Source: Neocallimastix lanati (nom. inval.) (lineage: Eukaryota > Neocallimastigomycota > Neocallimastigomycetes > Neocallimastigales > Neocallimastigaceae). From it: a stretch of 64,000 nucleotides of DNA. Below are positions 1-12,252 of the stretch, in pieces (the stretch's first letter is position 1; each line of letters opens with the position of its first letter). The stretch is taken from positions 385,001-449,000 of the forward strand of contig JACVTC010000105.1 in the NCBI GenBank assembly GCA_016946835.1, written 5' to 3'. The translations under genes were made by a program, and so were the position numbers. Below the pieces are notes generated by a model, which was not told where the DNA came from, made no database searches, and saw nothing but the letters and a program-made list of their open reading frames with translations.

Positions 1-468
1 TAAAATTAAATTAATTCATCTTGTTTATTTTTTTTTTCTTTAATTCAATTGATTACGTTTTTTTATTAAAACTAAAATTATTTATATGACATGTTATAAT
101 TTAAAAATAATGAAATACCCTAATAATTCCAAAAAATTAATAAATTGTTAATTTTTTAAAATATTTAACAATCAAAAGAATATTTCTTTTCCTTTAATTT
201 ATTTATTTTACTTAAAGGTTTTAGCTATTTAAAAATGAAAAAATTTATGTAAATATTTTAATAAAAAAAATTTTTTTTTTTTATATAAATAATAAGTATA
301 TTTAAATTTATTTATTATTTTATTTATTTTAAAATTATGAAATGTACTTTTTTTTTTTTTTTTTTTTTTATGTTGTTAATAATAAATTAAGTTTTTGAAG
401 AATTAATTTCTTCAAATTTTTATATAAAAATTGAAAATATAAATCTTTTATTATAACTGTATTATTCT

Positions 469-500
<32 letters not shown>

Positions 501-561
501 TTTTTTTTTGAGTGCTATTATAATAATTTTTAATTATCGTTTATAAAAAATTTATTAAAAA
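1..561. other. AT-rich intergenic DNA, no gene seen
   Basis: The stretch is dominated by A/T and long T runs (for example near 469-509). No open frame, tRNA-like motif or splice-linked exon was seen. It lies downstream of the small secreted protein gene that is read on the minus strand. Confidence 0.6.
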
Positions 562-921
562 TTACATTTTAGCTGGGAAACAATATCCTTTATCGGTTAC
601 GAAAAATAATCTGTCTGTTTTTGAAATTCCATATATGGTATAAAAGTATTTATTATTGTAATATTCCGTCTTATTGCAGATATTATTTGAACAGGTGTAA
701 CAAGTGGCATTTAAAAATGGCATTTGTCTTTGAGGTCTCGATGGTTCTTTACACGTTTTTAATTGAACTGTTTGATGACCATCTCTATAGATTTTATAAC
801 AGAGATTTGATTCCTCACATATTAATACATATCTATCATTTTCACAAAGCTTAGCATTAACATATGATATAGTTAAAACAAGTATTATACAAAGATAGGA
901 TAAATAATTTTTAATTTTCAT
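562..921 (-). CDS. Small secreted cysteine-rich protein, 119 aa
   Basis: A single open frame whose first ATG is at 921. Residues 1-23 form a clear signal peptide (Lys start, hydrophobic core LCIILVLTISYV, then VNA). The predicted mature part of about 96 residues has eight cysteines (26, 35, 41, 57, 74, 77, 82, 114), an even number that fits four disulfides in an oxidising extracellular setting. There are two N-glycosylation sequons (N71-A-T and N83-K-T). The frame is richer in GC than both flanks, which supports real coding. I do not recognise the family. It could be a small secreted effector-like or cell-wall protein. No intron is needed. T runs flank both sides and no neighbour suggests a role. 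Confidence 0.65.
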   Translation of the reverse strand: MKIKNYLSYLCIILVLTISYVNAKLCENDRYVLICEESNLCYKIYRDGHQTVQLKTCKEPSRPQRQMPFLNATCYTCSNNICNKTEYYNNKYFYTIYGISKTDRLFFVTDKGYCFPAKM

Positions 922-947
922 TTTTTTTTTTTTTTTTTAAATATTAA

Positions 948-993
<46 letters not shown>

Positions 994-1828
994 AAAAATA
1001 AAACATAAATACTTTAAATAATTTCTTTACATCTTTAATAAAATATCTTTTTTTTTTTTTTTTGATTTTTTTATATCTATTTTTAGAAAGATTATTTAAA
1101 CTTTATTATTTTTAAAAAATAATTATAGGAAATTTTTTCCTATATTAAAATTTTAATATTAATGAAGAATAATATAAGATAAATAAAACTATAAAAACTA
1201 TAAAAAAGATTTTACAATCTAATATGTATATATATTTATTTATTTTTATTATTCGTTGTTTAATAATAAATCCTTTTTTTCAAAATAATTAGCTTTTTTT
1301 ATTGCAATAGTATTAATAAAAATATATAAAATTTTATTGTTTATTTCTAATATTATCTAATATTAATATTAATATTTTTATTATTATTATTAGAGTATTT
1401 CCAAAAAATACCAATTATTATCATTATTATCATTAAAACTTTAGTTTCTCTTTTAATTTTTCAATATTCGTTGATAATTCATTGATAATAGCATTTCAAC
1501 ACTATTATTAGCAACATATTTCGATAAAAAAAAAATAATGCCGATTTCATATATTTGCTAAAATACATATATATATATACTGATTTAAATTGAAATCAAT
1601 ACATTTATTAATTATATTAGAAAATATAATAAATAAATGTGTCGATTTTAATATAAATATTATATTTGATGTAAGATACAAGAAGATAAAAATAAATTCA
1701 TTTCTTCTTTGTTTAATTCCATATAGTTATTATCACAAATTCAATATTTGAATTTTGTATTAACATTACTATTTATTTCATTATTATTCATATTACCTTA
1801 AATATTACCTATAATATTTAAGGTGTTA

Positions 1829-1874
<46 letters not shown>

Positions 1875-2669
1875 TATGTTTTTTTTTTTTTTATAATAAT
1901 TAATATAATGACATTTATTTGCTTTAAGAATATTTATTATTTTTTCATTATTATTAATCGTTTTTTTTTAATGTTTGAAACTAAATCCTTTGATTTTTTT
2001 TTTTTTTTGAATATAATATCAGTGTTAGTATAACTCTATAAAGGATTATTCTAAAAGCAATATTTGTACAACTACATCAACATTTATATATTGACATTAT
2101 TGGTGGATTTATTAGAAAGACATTACTTGTAAACCTAAAATTCGGGTGGAATATTTTCATAAAATATAGAAAATTTTTCTATTTTTTTCTATCAATAAAG
2201 ATAAATTTAATTCTAATTTATTATTTTTTATGCTATTGTAAATAAAAAATTATATTCCTTAACCTAGAAAAAAATATTATATAAAATAAATATCCAATTT
2301 TGAAGGTTGATTCATAAAAAAAAAATGAAAAAATTTAATGATTTTATTATATAAGGTGAAGTACCATCACTTCCCTGATATTTATCATAAAAAGCTTTAT
2401 TATTCTTTAGTTTATCCATTAATAGAAAATTTATTTGATTTTTTTTTTTTTTTTTAATAACATATCCTTTTTATTTGTGATTTCAACAGGAACAGGTTTA
2501 ATTTCTGCCTTTCATTTTCGAAGAGAATCTTCAAAATATATTTCTACATTTTCATTAAAACCAGAAGATATTCATGAAAATATATAATTTTATAAATGTA
2601 GTCTTAAAAACTATCGAATTATGATTATTTATATCATATTTACTTTCAGTTTTCTTTCATTTTTTTTCA

Positions 2670-2700
<31 letters not shown>

Positions 2701-3440
2701 TAATATCGTATAAATGAAATCAACATAAAATATGTAAAGTAATTTTTGAATAATAGTATGAATATATATTTCCATTTTTTTTTTAAATATTTAAATATTT
2801 TAAAAATAGAAATTATATAAATTAATATATATATATAAAGTAATAATTAAATAAATATATATATAATTATACATTAAAATAAAATAAATAACCTGTTATT
2901 AATGTTTATGTAAAAAATGATATAAAATTTGATAATATATATGAATAACGTATAAAATATACAATACTTCTTCTACTTGTATTTTTTTGCTTTAAATAAC
3001 ACTTTTATAATTATTTCTAAATTTTTAATAATAAAATTTCAATCATTTAAAAATATATATTTATAATTATTAGATAAAATTATAATCTTTTAAGAAATAG
3101 TTTCTTATTATTTTTTTCTTTTTTTTTATTTTTTTTTTTTTCATTTTTATTTTTTATTAATTCTTAATATATATTGGTATTACAACAATATAAAAATTTA
3201 TTTATTCTTTTTTATATATATATTTTTTATTAATCATACTAAAAACAAATTTAATAATTCGCAATATAAATACTAAAATTTCATTATATAATTATTATTA
3301 TTACATCAATAGTTACTTCAATAATAAAAATAATAACTATAAATTTTATAAATTTTAAAGTAAAAAGTAATTATATTTATAAATATAATTAAAAGATTTT
3401 CAGTATAATTATTTTTTTTTTAATAATTTAAATTAATATT
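922..3440. other. AT-rich intergenic DNA holding one decayed coding remnant
   Basis: Mostly A/T with T homopolymers (about 950-990 and 1829-1871) and no intact gene. The only coding-like signal is the minus-strand remnant at about 2040-2590, listed separately. The stretch 2591-3440 shows nothing beyond AT repeats. Confidence 0.5.
2040..2590 (-). pseudogene. Decayed coding remnant, possibly a receptor-type membrane protein
   Basis: Three short minus-strand stretches have ordinary amino-acid composition, unlike the surrounding poly-Ile/Asn/Lys translation. The first (about 2465-2580) reads ISSGFNENVEIYFEDSLRK, a stop, then KAEIKPVPVEITNKKDM. The second (about 2340-2450) contains NNKAFYDKYQGSDGTSPYI. 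The third (about 2045-2165) contains KIFHPNFRFTSNVFLINPP followed by a hydrophobic run. Stops and frame changes break them up. The order (soluble part, then a segment before hydrophobic stretches) would fit a class C-like receptor with a periplasmic-binding-type ectodomain, a group common in gut fungi. That assignment is inference from faint resemblance only; an unknown dead gene is equally possible. Confidence 0.3.
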
Positions 3441-4223
3441 TTAATTATTTAAATATAAAGTTATAGTAAGCATAATAAGATAAAGAACACCAGATGAAAT
3501 TATGTATCTAGATGAGGTACCATTTGATTCATTTGGATTTGTTGTTGTTGCTGAAGGTTTATCTGTTTTTGTAGCAGCTGGGGCGGTAGTACTTGATCCA
3601 CTGGCATTTCCACCGGTATTTCCACCAGTATTTCCACCAGTACTACCATTATTACCATTAGAACCAGTACCAGTTCCAGATCCATTGTCATTGCTACCAC
3701 CGCTAGTATTGTTATCACCATTAGAACCAGAAGATTCATTATTTGGATCAGTTAAATCATCTCTGACGTTAGCATGACAAAGAACTTGTTTATCAGAATC
3801 CATCAAGTAAAAAGTACCAATATCAGTATTCAAATTTGCCCAACAACCAGAATTTGGAGAGATAGAAAATTGGGTATCCTTGGCATTTTCTACTTCTTCC
3901 ACTACAACAGAGGAGAGTTGGTTTCCAGCACCTTTACCTTTATTAAAGGTTCTAGAACCCCACCAGTAAACATCATGATTAGTTCTGTTTGTTAATTTAA
4001 AGACGAAATCTTTAACAGTGAATGAACAGGCATTATCAATTATTACTTCACCTGAACAATCAAGTTCATCCTTAATTTGTTCAACTAAACTACCTTTTAT
4101 TTCTTTACTTGGTTTTTCACTGGCATCACATTCACCTGAAGTTTGTGGACAATAAGCATCATCGTCAGCGTAAGCAAACTTGGCAATGGTAAAAATAGCA
4201 GCAAATAAATTTATAATTCTCAT
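3441..4223 (-). CDS. Secreted DM13-like protein with Ser/Gly/Thr linker and probable GPI anchor, 260 aa
   Basis: The ATG is at 4223. Residues 1-19 are a signal peptide ending FAYA. Residues about 45-155 form a compact domain with the pattern CSGEVIIDNACSFTVKDF, then DVYWWG at 84-89, resembling the fungal form of the DM13 domain (beta-rich, proposed redox or cell-surface role). Six cysteines lie at 25, 32, 56, 66, 127 and 149, and an N-glycosylation sequon is at N79. Residues about 160-238 are a low-complexity Gly/Asn/Ser/Thr linker that includes GGNT repeats. The last 22 residues are hydrophobic, preceded by small residues (NGTSS), the usual layout of a GPI-attachment signal. The protein is therefore probably held at the plasma membrane or wall. 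The DM13 call is by motif memory and needs a profile search; the secreted, anchored architecture is well supported. Confidence 0.75.
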   Translation of the reverse strand: MRIINLFAAIFTIAKFAYADDDAYCPQTSGECDASEKPSKEIKGSLVEQIKDELDCSGEVIIDNACSFTVKDFVFKLTNRTNHDVYWWGSRTFNKGKGAGNQLSSVVVEEVENAKDTQFSISPNSGCWANLNTDIGTFYLMDSDKQVLCHANVRDDLTDPNNESSGSNGDNNTSGGSNDNGSGTGTGSNGNNGSTGGNTGGNTGGNASGSSTTAPAATKTDKPSATTTNPNESNGTSSRYIISSGVLYLIMLTITLYLNN

Positions 4224-4279
4224 TTTTTTTCTAAATTATTAATATCATCATTAAATAAAATAAATTATTAGTAAATTTA

Positions 4280-4316
<37 letters not shown>

Positions 4317-5145
4317 ATTTCTCTAACAAATATTTTAATTTCAATATTTTTCAATACATACTTTTTAAAAATTTTAATATTTAAGAATTTTTTTTATTTA
4401 AAGGATTTATTAATTTATATTTTTTAATACTTATATAACTATGAAATTAAAAATAAAAAAAAGTAATTCTTCAAGGCTCATTTTATATGAAAAAATATAT
4501 ATATATATTTATATATAAAAATAATAATAATTATAATAATAATAATTTGAAATATAAAAAATTCTCATTAATTAAATTTAATTAAAGTTTAAAAAATTTT
4601 GCAAAATTAAAAAATAAAATTCAAAAATAAAATTCAAAAATACAAAAATTTAAAATTAAGATACTTTTAATTAATTTTTTTTTTTTTCTTTCTTTCTAAA
4701 AAAAGCATATAAAATAAAATAAATCATAGTTTATTTTATATTATATTATAATTATTAATAATTAATTAATAATTTTAAAAAATTATTATATATAAAATTA
4801 TAAATTATCCAAAATTATAATTACATTATCATAAAATTTAAAAAAAAAAAAAAAAAAAATATTTAAATATGAGATATAATACTGCATAAAAAAAAAAAAA
4901 ATTTTTTTTTTTTTTTTTTTTTTTTGTTTTTTTTGCTTAAATTTTATAAAATTACAAATATTAAAACTTTTTTTATTATTATAATTATTTTATTAACACA
5001 TGTAAAATATTAAAAATATAATGATAATGTATATATTTAAAATTTTTAAAAAAAAAAGAAAAATATGTAAATAATAGAAATTGTAAAATTTTTAATATCA
5101 ATCTATAATTTTATCAACGTTTTTATTCAATAATTAATAATAATA

Positions 5146-5183
<38 letters not shown>

Positions 5184-6504
5184 TTATAATATTCAGTAAA
5201 TATTTAATTTTAAAAGAAATATCTATAAATCTATAAAAAAGTATTAAAAATAAATTTTAATAAAAAATAAAATTACAGTAGTTTTAATGAAAATATAATT
5301 AAAATTTTACAGTAATCATAGTTTTAAGATGAATTTTTTTCTTTTTTTTTTTTTGGTTTTTTTTTTTTTTTTTTTTTTTTGATTATATTTAGTAAAATAA
5401 AAATATGAAATTTTCATCTATTAATAACATAATAAAGTATTTAATAAAATGAGATAGTATCTATTAATAATTTAATATGATACCTACTAAACTTTTTCAT
5501 AAAATTTTTTTCATGAAATTAAAAAATAAAAAAAAAAAAATTATACTTTGAATTACTATTATTTTTATATATATATATATTTATATTATTATAATTATAG
5601 ATTATAGTAAAAATTTTTATAACTTTAATTTATATTATTTTTATTTAATAATAATAATAATAATAATAATTATTCTTACAAAATAAATATTAAAAAAAAT
5701 TCCTTGAATAAGTATACAAATTATATATTTTATAATAAATTAAAGATAAAACTTGTTTCTAATTTGGTAGGATAATTTTAAATTAAAATTTATATATATA
5801 TATATGTATATTTTTTTTTAAGTTTATATTTGGGTTTCCTTGTTGTTATAAACAATCTAAAGTAATAATAAATTTAAATAATAAATTACATAATTACAAT
5901 TTATTTATTTATAATTCATTTTAAATATAATTATATGCCAAGTATAGTTTATTGTATTATGAAATTTTTGAATTATGTTAAATAAATTATAAAATAAATT
6001 TAAATAGTAATAGTATTGTAATTTTTTTTAAATGAAATTTATAATTAAATTTAGAAACTATATTTTTTAATATAAAATATTTTCAATTAATAATTTTTGA
6101 TCTTTAAATAATATAAAGTGAAAGAAAAAATAAAATAAAATAAAATAAAATAAAAATAAAAATAAAAAAATAAAAAAATAAAAAATATAAAAATAGTTAA
6201 GAAAAAATTTTTTTGTTTTAAACATTAAAAAGAATTTAATATTTAAATTAAATATAATTTAATATTTAAATTTAAATTTAAATAATAATTATTATTATTT
6301 AATATTATAAAATTGATTTGAATTAATTCTAAATAAACAAACAAAATAAAACGAAAATTGATTGATAAATAAATGGTGAATAATCATTAATATGGCTATT
6401 TTTTAAATAATGAATGTATATGTGTATGGATATATACATATATATGAAACTTTTTATAATTAAAATCAAATACTATATATATTTTTATTAATATAATATC
6501 TTAA

Positions 6505-6538
<34 letters not shown>

Positions 6539-6824
6539 TATTTAGACAAATATTACATATTTAATATTTTAATATAAATAATTAAAATATATTTAGTATG
6601 ATATAATAGTTAAAAAAAAATTTGAATACTTTTTTAAACTATAATATATTTAAGTTATATTACAAAAGTTAGTAACATTCAGAAATATCAAACATTGTAC
6701 TATGGTCATTACATAAAGTTATAAAGTTGTTAAAAAATAAAAGACTAATAGATATATAATCTAATTAAAAAAAAATAATAAATATTATAATTATTTTTGT
6801 TAAAATTTAAATATCATTAATAAT

Positions 6825-6860
<36 letters not shown>

Positions 6861-7178
6861 TTTTTACCTAATAAAATTATATTTATATTAATTTGATATA
6901 ATACTATATAATATTTATATATATAATATTTATATATATAATATATATATATAAAAATTAAAATATAAATATTAAAAGCATTATTAATTGTTAGTATTAA
7001 TGGTTAACCAAAAATTCTTTTTTTTTTTTTTTTTTTTTTTTTTGAGATAATTTTTCTGAAGTTTAATTTGAATATAAAATATGATTTACATAGTCTTTTA
7101 AAGATCTTATCAAACTCTATATGGTGTTCTGTTTTCTTATTTGAATTTAAAAAATGTTTATAAAGATGATATATAGTT

Positions 7179-7210
<32 letters not shown>

Positions 7211-8093
7211 GTTATTAATTGAAAAATTTTTATAAAAAAAAAAAAAAAAAAGAATCATTCAACCCATCGAAACATCCAGTGGTAACATATTAAATACATT
7301 TGTCGTTTTTATTTTAAATGTTTTATATTATATATCATAAGGAATTTATTTATCTTAATGAAAATTTTCCAAACTATTTCTTGTTGAATGTAACTATTAA
7401 TTGGAAAGTTTATTTAATATATGTGTACACATATTAATCTGGAAAAGAAATTATTTTTGTTTTATTTAATCCTATTATTTTAATTAATTTAGATTTAATA
7501 ATAAATCAAAAAAGAATAAAAAAAAAAAAAAAAAGAAATATTAATTCTTCTGTTAAATATAAATTTTCTATTTTTACATTTTTTTTAAAATTTTAATTTT
7601 TTTTTTTTTCGATGATTATTCTTTATATTAAAAAGTAAAAAAAAAATTTTTAAATAGATCTTCTATACTTTAAAATTTAAAAATTTGGTTTTAAATTTGT
7701 TGTTTTACATTGTTTTGTCAAAAATTTAAGTACATATTAGATAATTTCTTTTATAATTATTATTATCATTTTTGTTCTTTATTAATAATTATTGCTATTA
7801 TTATTACTATCATTATTATTGAAATATTAAAAAAAAAAAAAAGTTTAATATATAAAATTTTTTTTTTATAAAAAAATAATTAAAAAAAAAAAAATTCTTA
7901 TTTATTTATTTATTATTTTTTTTATTTATTAATTAATTAAAATGAATTTTTTACGATTTTAGAGAAAAAGAAAAAATTCCATAATCCCCCCAAAAAAAAA
8001 AAAAAAAAATGGTTATTAAAAGTTTAAAAAATTAAATACATCACCATTTTAAAAATTTTCATACTTTAATTTTTATGTTTAAATAAAGAGAAT

Positions 8094-8162
<69 letters not shown>

Positions 8163-8429
8163 ATAAACTTTATTTAATACTAAATTTACTTTTTAATAAA
8201 ATTATTTTCTTTAAAATATTATTGGTATATACATTTGTAAATAAATATTAAAAAATTACTACGCTAAATTTTTTTAAAACTAATAATAAAATACTATTTT
8301 TTTTGTTAGATAATAAAAAAAAAATTAAATATATATTTATATTAAATTTAAAGTAGTATTTTTTTTTCAAGTTAAAAAATATAAAAATAAAAAAAAAATA
8401 ATAATAATAATAAGAAAATATCAACAGTT
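4224..8429. other. Long AT-rich intergenic region, no gene seen
   Basis: About 4.2 kb of A/T-rich DNA with many homopolymers, short TAA arrays (about 5145-5180 and 5650-5670) and dense TATA steps. I found no open frame with normal composition and no chain of small exons like that in the LRR gene. The segment 7240-7440 is slightly less AT-biased but yields no convincing peptide. Confidence 0.5.
8098..8159. repeat. Poly(A) tract of about 62 bp
   Basis: An uninterrupted A run, among the longest homopolymers in the window. It follows no recognisable retrotransposon body, so it is more likely a homopolymer expansion than a retrotransposon tail. Confidence 0.85.
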
Positions 8430-8828
<399 letters not shown>

Positions 8829-9079
8829 TATAATAATATATTTTTTTTTTTTAGACAGGGAAAAGAATACACTTCCATAAATTTATTAATTTTATTATAT
8901 AAAAAATACATGTAGGTGAAAAAAGGACATTTAAAATTAAAAATAAAAATAAAAGTTAAAAAAATAAAAAAAATAAAAAAAAAAAAAGCTCGAAAATACT
9001 ATGTATTTCGGCAAGTTTGTAATATGCGGGAATTTTCCCTTCCTAACAAATAAAAAAGAAATAAAACCTAAAAGTAACA

Positions 9080-9899
9080 TCTTTAAAATAGATAGTGTGG
9101 TGTCCACTAAACTCTCTCCTGGATTCATCATTTATTGAACTACTAGGGCGAAATTCATCCTTCATAGAAATAGATGATGATCCTGTACTATCATTATGCC
9201 TTATCAGTACGACGTCGACGCTCTTGGTAAAGTTTGGTATTTTAGAATACCTATCAAATAATATAGCTCAAAACGAACTACTTAATGATAGGTACTGTGC
9301 TAGTTATGAATTCCAACAAGCCCACAATATTTGGAACAAGTGAACTCAGATGAACCTTTGAAAAAGTAGTTCATTTAATGGTCTCTGTTTCCACATTATC
9401 GAAATGTAGATCATTTAAAGCTAAAGTTTCACCAAGAAGGAACATGTATATATAATAATTGATATAATCTTCAAAAATTAGAAATAGAGTCATAGAAAGA
9501 AAGAAGATTAAACGCTCTAATCTTCCTAATGAACAAAACATAGAGATCATCGATGAAAATTTAAAGAATTCCATTTAAAAGATACAAGAGCATTGTATTT
9601 AAAAATCCAATACTCATAAGATTGATTACCTTCGCCACAACAGGGGCAAATCTTGGGACAATCTTTTGAAACTCCTACCCATTCTAATAGCAATAGTAGT
9701 AATTGTATTTATTATAACTACAACGTAAACGTATAATCCAACGAAAAACCCAACGTTGAATTAGGGATATTCTAAGCTAAGCATAACTATAGCTTTATTA
9801 TTTGAGAACTTGTTACTATCGTAGTTTTGACCTTTATAATACCTTGAAAATTGGAAACTGATTTCCAGTAATGTTCTATAATATCGTCATATTTCACAC

Positions 9900-9966
<67 letters not shown>

Positions 9967-10372
9967 ATTTTTTATTGTACAGTGTTCTAGATTCTTTAGC
10001 CCAAGGAATAATAAGGCATTTTGGGAATAGATTTAATAAGATCCTTTATAATACAGTTTGATTTATTCCATTTTGCAAACAGTTTAATCTGTAAGACTGC
10101 GCAGATATACCAGCAATAGGAAGGATGCTTAGATCTCGAGATAAAGCATATGTACTCATAGTAGAATTATGTCTAATATAGTCGTTGTTTTCTGAATTTG
10201 TTTTACCATTTTTAGAGAAGGAATCAATACACCAATATAGACCAGTATTAATTAATGTTTGAATTAGAGGAGAATAATAAATAATTTTACTAATAGCAAA
10301 AGATTGAAGAACTTTTTTCTTGTACACAATAAGAATGAGTTTATTTGAAAAGAAACGTGTAAATAAACACAT
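9080..10372 (-). mobile_element. 5'-truncated, decayed LINE (non-LTR retrotransposon) fragment
   Basis: Read on the minus strand, this matches the C-terminal third (about residues 980-1374) of the intact LINE protein at 37383-41507, in the same order. The 10046-10372 part gives FTRFFSNKLILIVYKKKVLQ and GLYWCIDSF, against LYFRFLINKSVPLPLKKYVL and GLYWSYGF. About 9600-9660 keeps the Cys cluster (CPRFAPVVAK against CPKCCPCCGV at DNA level). About 9371-9574 keeps DYINYYIYMFLLGE against DNNIYYYILSALLGG. About 9180-9235 keeps the end motif containing the stretch CGTCGACG. Several frameshifts and stops interrupt the frame, and the endonuclease and reverse transcriptase are absent. It is an old 5'-truncated insertion of the same family in the opposite orientation. 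Confidence 0.8.
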
Positions 10373-10417
10373 AACAAAAACGAATCAATAGAAAATAAAA
10401 TAAAATAAAATAAAATA

Positions 10418-10448
<31 letters not shown>

Positions 10449-10589
10449 CAATTAATTAATTAATTAAATAATTAAATAATTAAATAATTAAATAATTAAT
10501 TAAAATAAAAAAAAATAATTAAATACTCTTTTTAACAATTTGAATTAAATTTTTTAAAAGTTGGCATTCTATTGAAAACAAAACAAAAA

Positions 10590-10622
<33 letters not shown>

Positions 10623-11021
10623 ATAAAATAAAAAAATAAAAAATAAATAATAATAATAATAATAATAATATATTTTTTATCACTTTTAATTTTGTTTTAT
10701 TATTAAAAAAATTACGTTTTTTTTTTTTTTAGATAATTGTGTTTTTCTTTTGTTTGTTAACTTTTTTTTTTTTTTATGTTATATTGTTATTACTTTTATC
10801 TTTATATCAAATAAAAATAAAAGTATAATGATATATAAAATAAATATAATAATATAACAGAATATAATAAATAAAATTTTATAAGGTGATAAATTAAAAA
10901 TATATATATATAAATTTTATGATAAATAATAAATAATATATAAAACTTTTCTGATTTTCTGATATAATATATGAATTATTTAAATATGAAATAATTATAA
11001 TATATATATAACACTAATAAT

Positions 11022-11059
<38 letters not shown>

Positions 11060-11143
11060 AAGATATTAATAAATTCTTCTTTATTTTCTAATTATATAAA
11101 AATATAAGAAAATAATAAGAAGAAATAAAAATTATTTTTAATA
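10373..11143. other. AT-rich spacer with AAAT microsatellites
   Basis: Contains AAAAT/AAAT/TTAA simple repeats (about 10395-10505), an A run near 10590-10620 and T runs near 11027-11058. It lies between the LINE fragment and the Ty3/gypsy element. No gene seen. Confidence 0.6.
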
Positions 11144-11148
11144 TAAAC

Positions 11149-11788
11149 TGATAACAGTATAATATATCTATTAATATTATAATGTTATACTAAAGTTGTA
11201 GTAAAATTCTAACTTTTAAGAAAGAACTATTTTACAACTTTTAATGATAAAAATTATAAAAAGAAACTTTGTTTATTTTTTTTTTATAAAAATAAACTAT
11301 TAATTTTTACACAAAATTTATTTTATAAATAATTACACAAAAATTATTTATAATTCAAAGAAGTTATATTCTCAATAATATAACTTAAAAATATTAATTA
11401 TTTATTATTTAATTTATTAATAATACTTCATTATATTTGACTAATTATTTCTTCTCTTTTCATAAAAAGTCCCCTTCTAAACGTTTATTTACATTTTCTT
11501 TTTATGAATTATTATTCTTTTTAGATTAATATAGTTCATAACTTAATTTAATATATTTCTTAATAATATAATATAACAAAGACATAAAATAATATATAAT
11601 AAGGTTTAAAGATAATATATTATACTAATTTAGAGTAATTAAAATATAATTTTAATATAACTTTAAAGAATATAGAAATATAAATTAATATAACTTTTCT
11701 AATACATTAATTTGATACATTTGTATTGATTTTCTTTGTTTACATTTTTTTTATGAAATTTACTTAATATCTTGAAAATTCTTTATCA
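11149..11788 (-). repeat. 3' LTR of the Ty3/gypsy element
   Basis: A 640-bp long terminal repeat that matches 17132-17771 base for base as far as could be read, with TGATAA/TTATCA terminal inverted hexamers. It adjoins the TAAAC target duplication at 11144-11148. Confidence 0.95.
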
Positions 11789-11889
11789 AGACTTCCTCCC
11801 TTAAGATATCACTTTGGGATAGCTGAAAAAAAATTTACATAAAGAATTTGATATATTAATAATTTTTAAAAAAAAAAAATACTTAAATA

Positions 11890-11975
<86 letters not shown>

Positions 11976-12252
11976 TTTTGTTTTTGTTTTTTTTTTTTTG
12001 TTTTTTTTTTGTTTTTTTTTTTTTGTTTTTTTTTTTTTTTTATTATATTATTTACAAGTGGCCTTTTACTTTTAATTTAAAAATAAAAAGAAAAATTTTG
12101 TTTTTTAATTTGAGGTTAATAAAAATTTTTTTTTTTTTTTTTTTTCTTTTTTTTTTTTTTTTTATGTTGGTAAAATTATATTGTATTTGTATTATTTAAT
12201 TAGAAAAATAAAAAAAATTTTGCGTGATTGGAGAAAATAAAATTTTAAAATT

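Noticed and set aside
11934-12048. Long T run read as a terminator or as a retrotransposon tail
   Set aside because: T runs of this size occur throughout the window. This one lies inside the Ty3/gypsy element and not at an element end.
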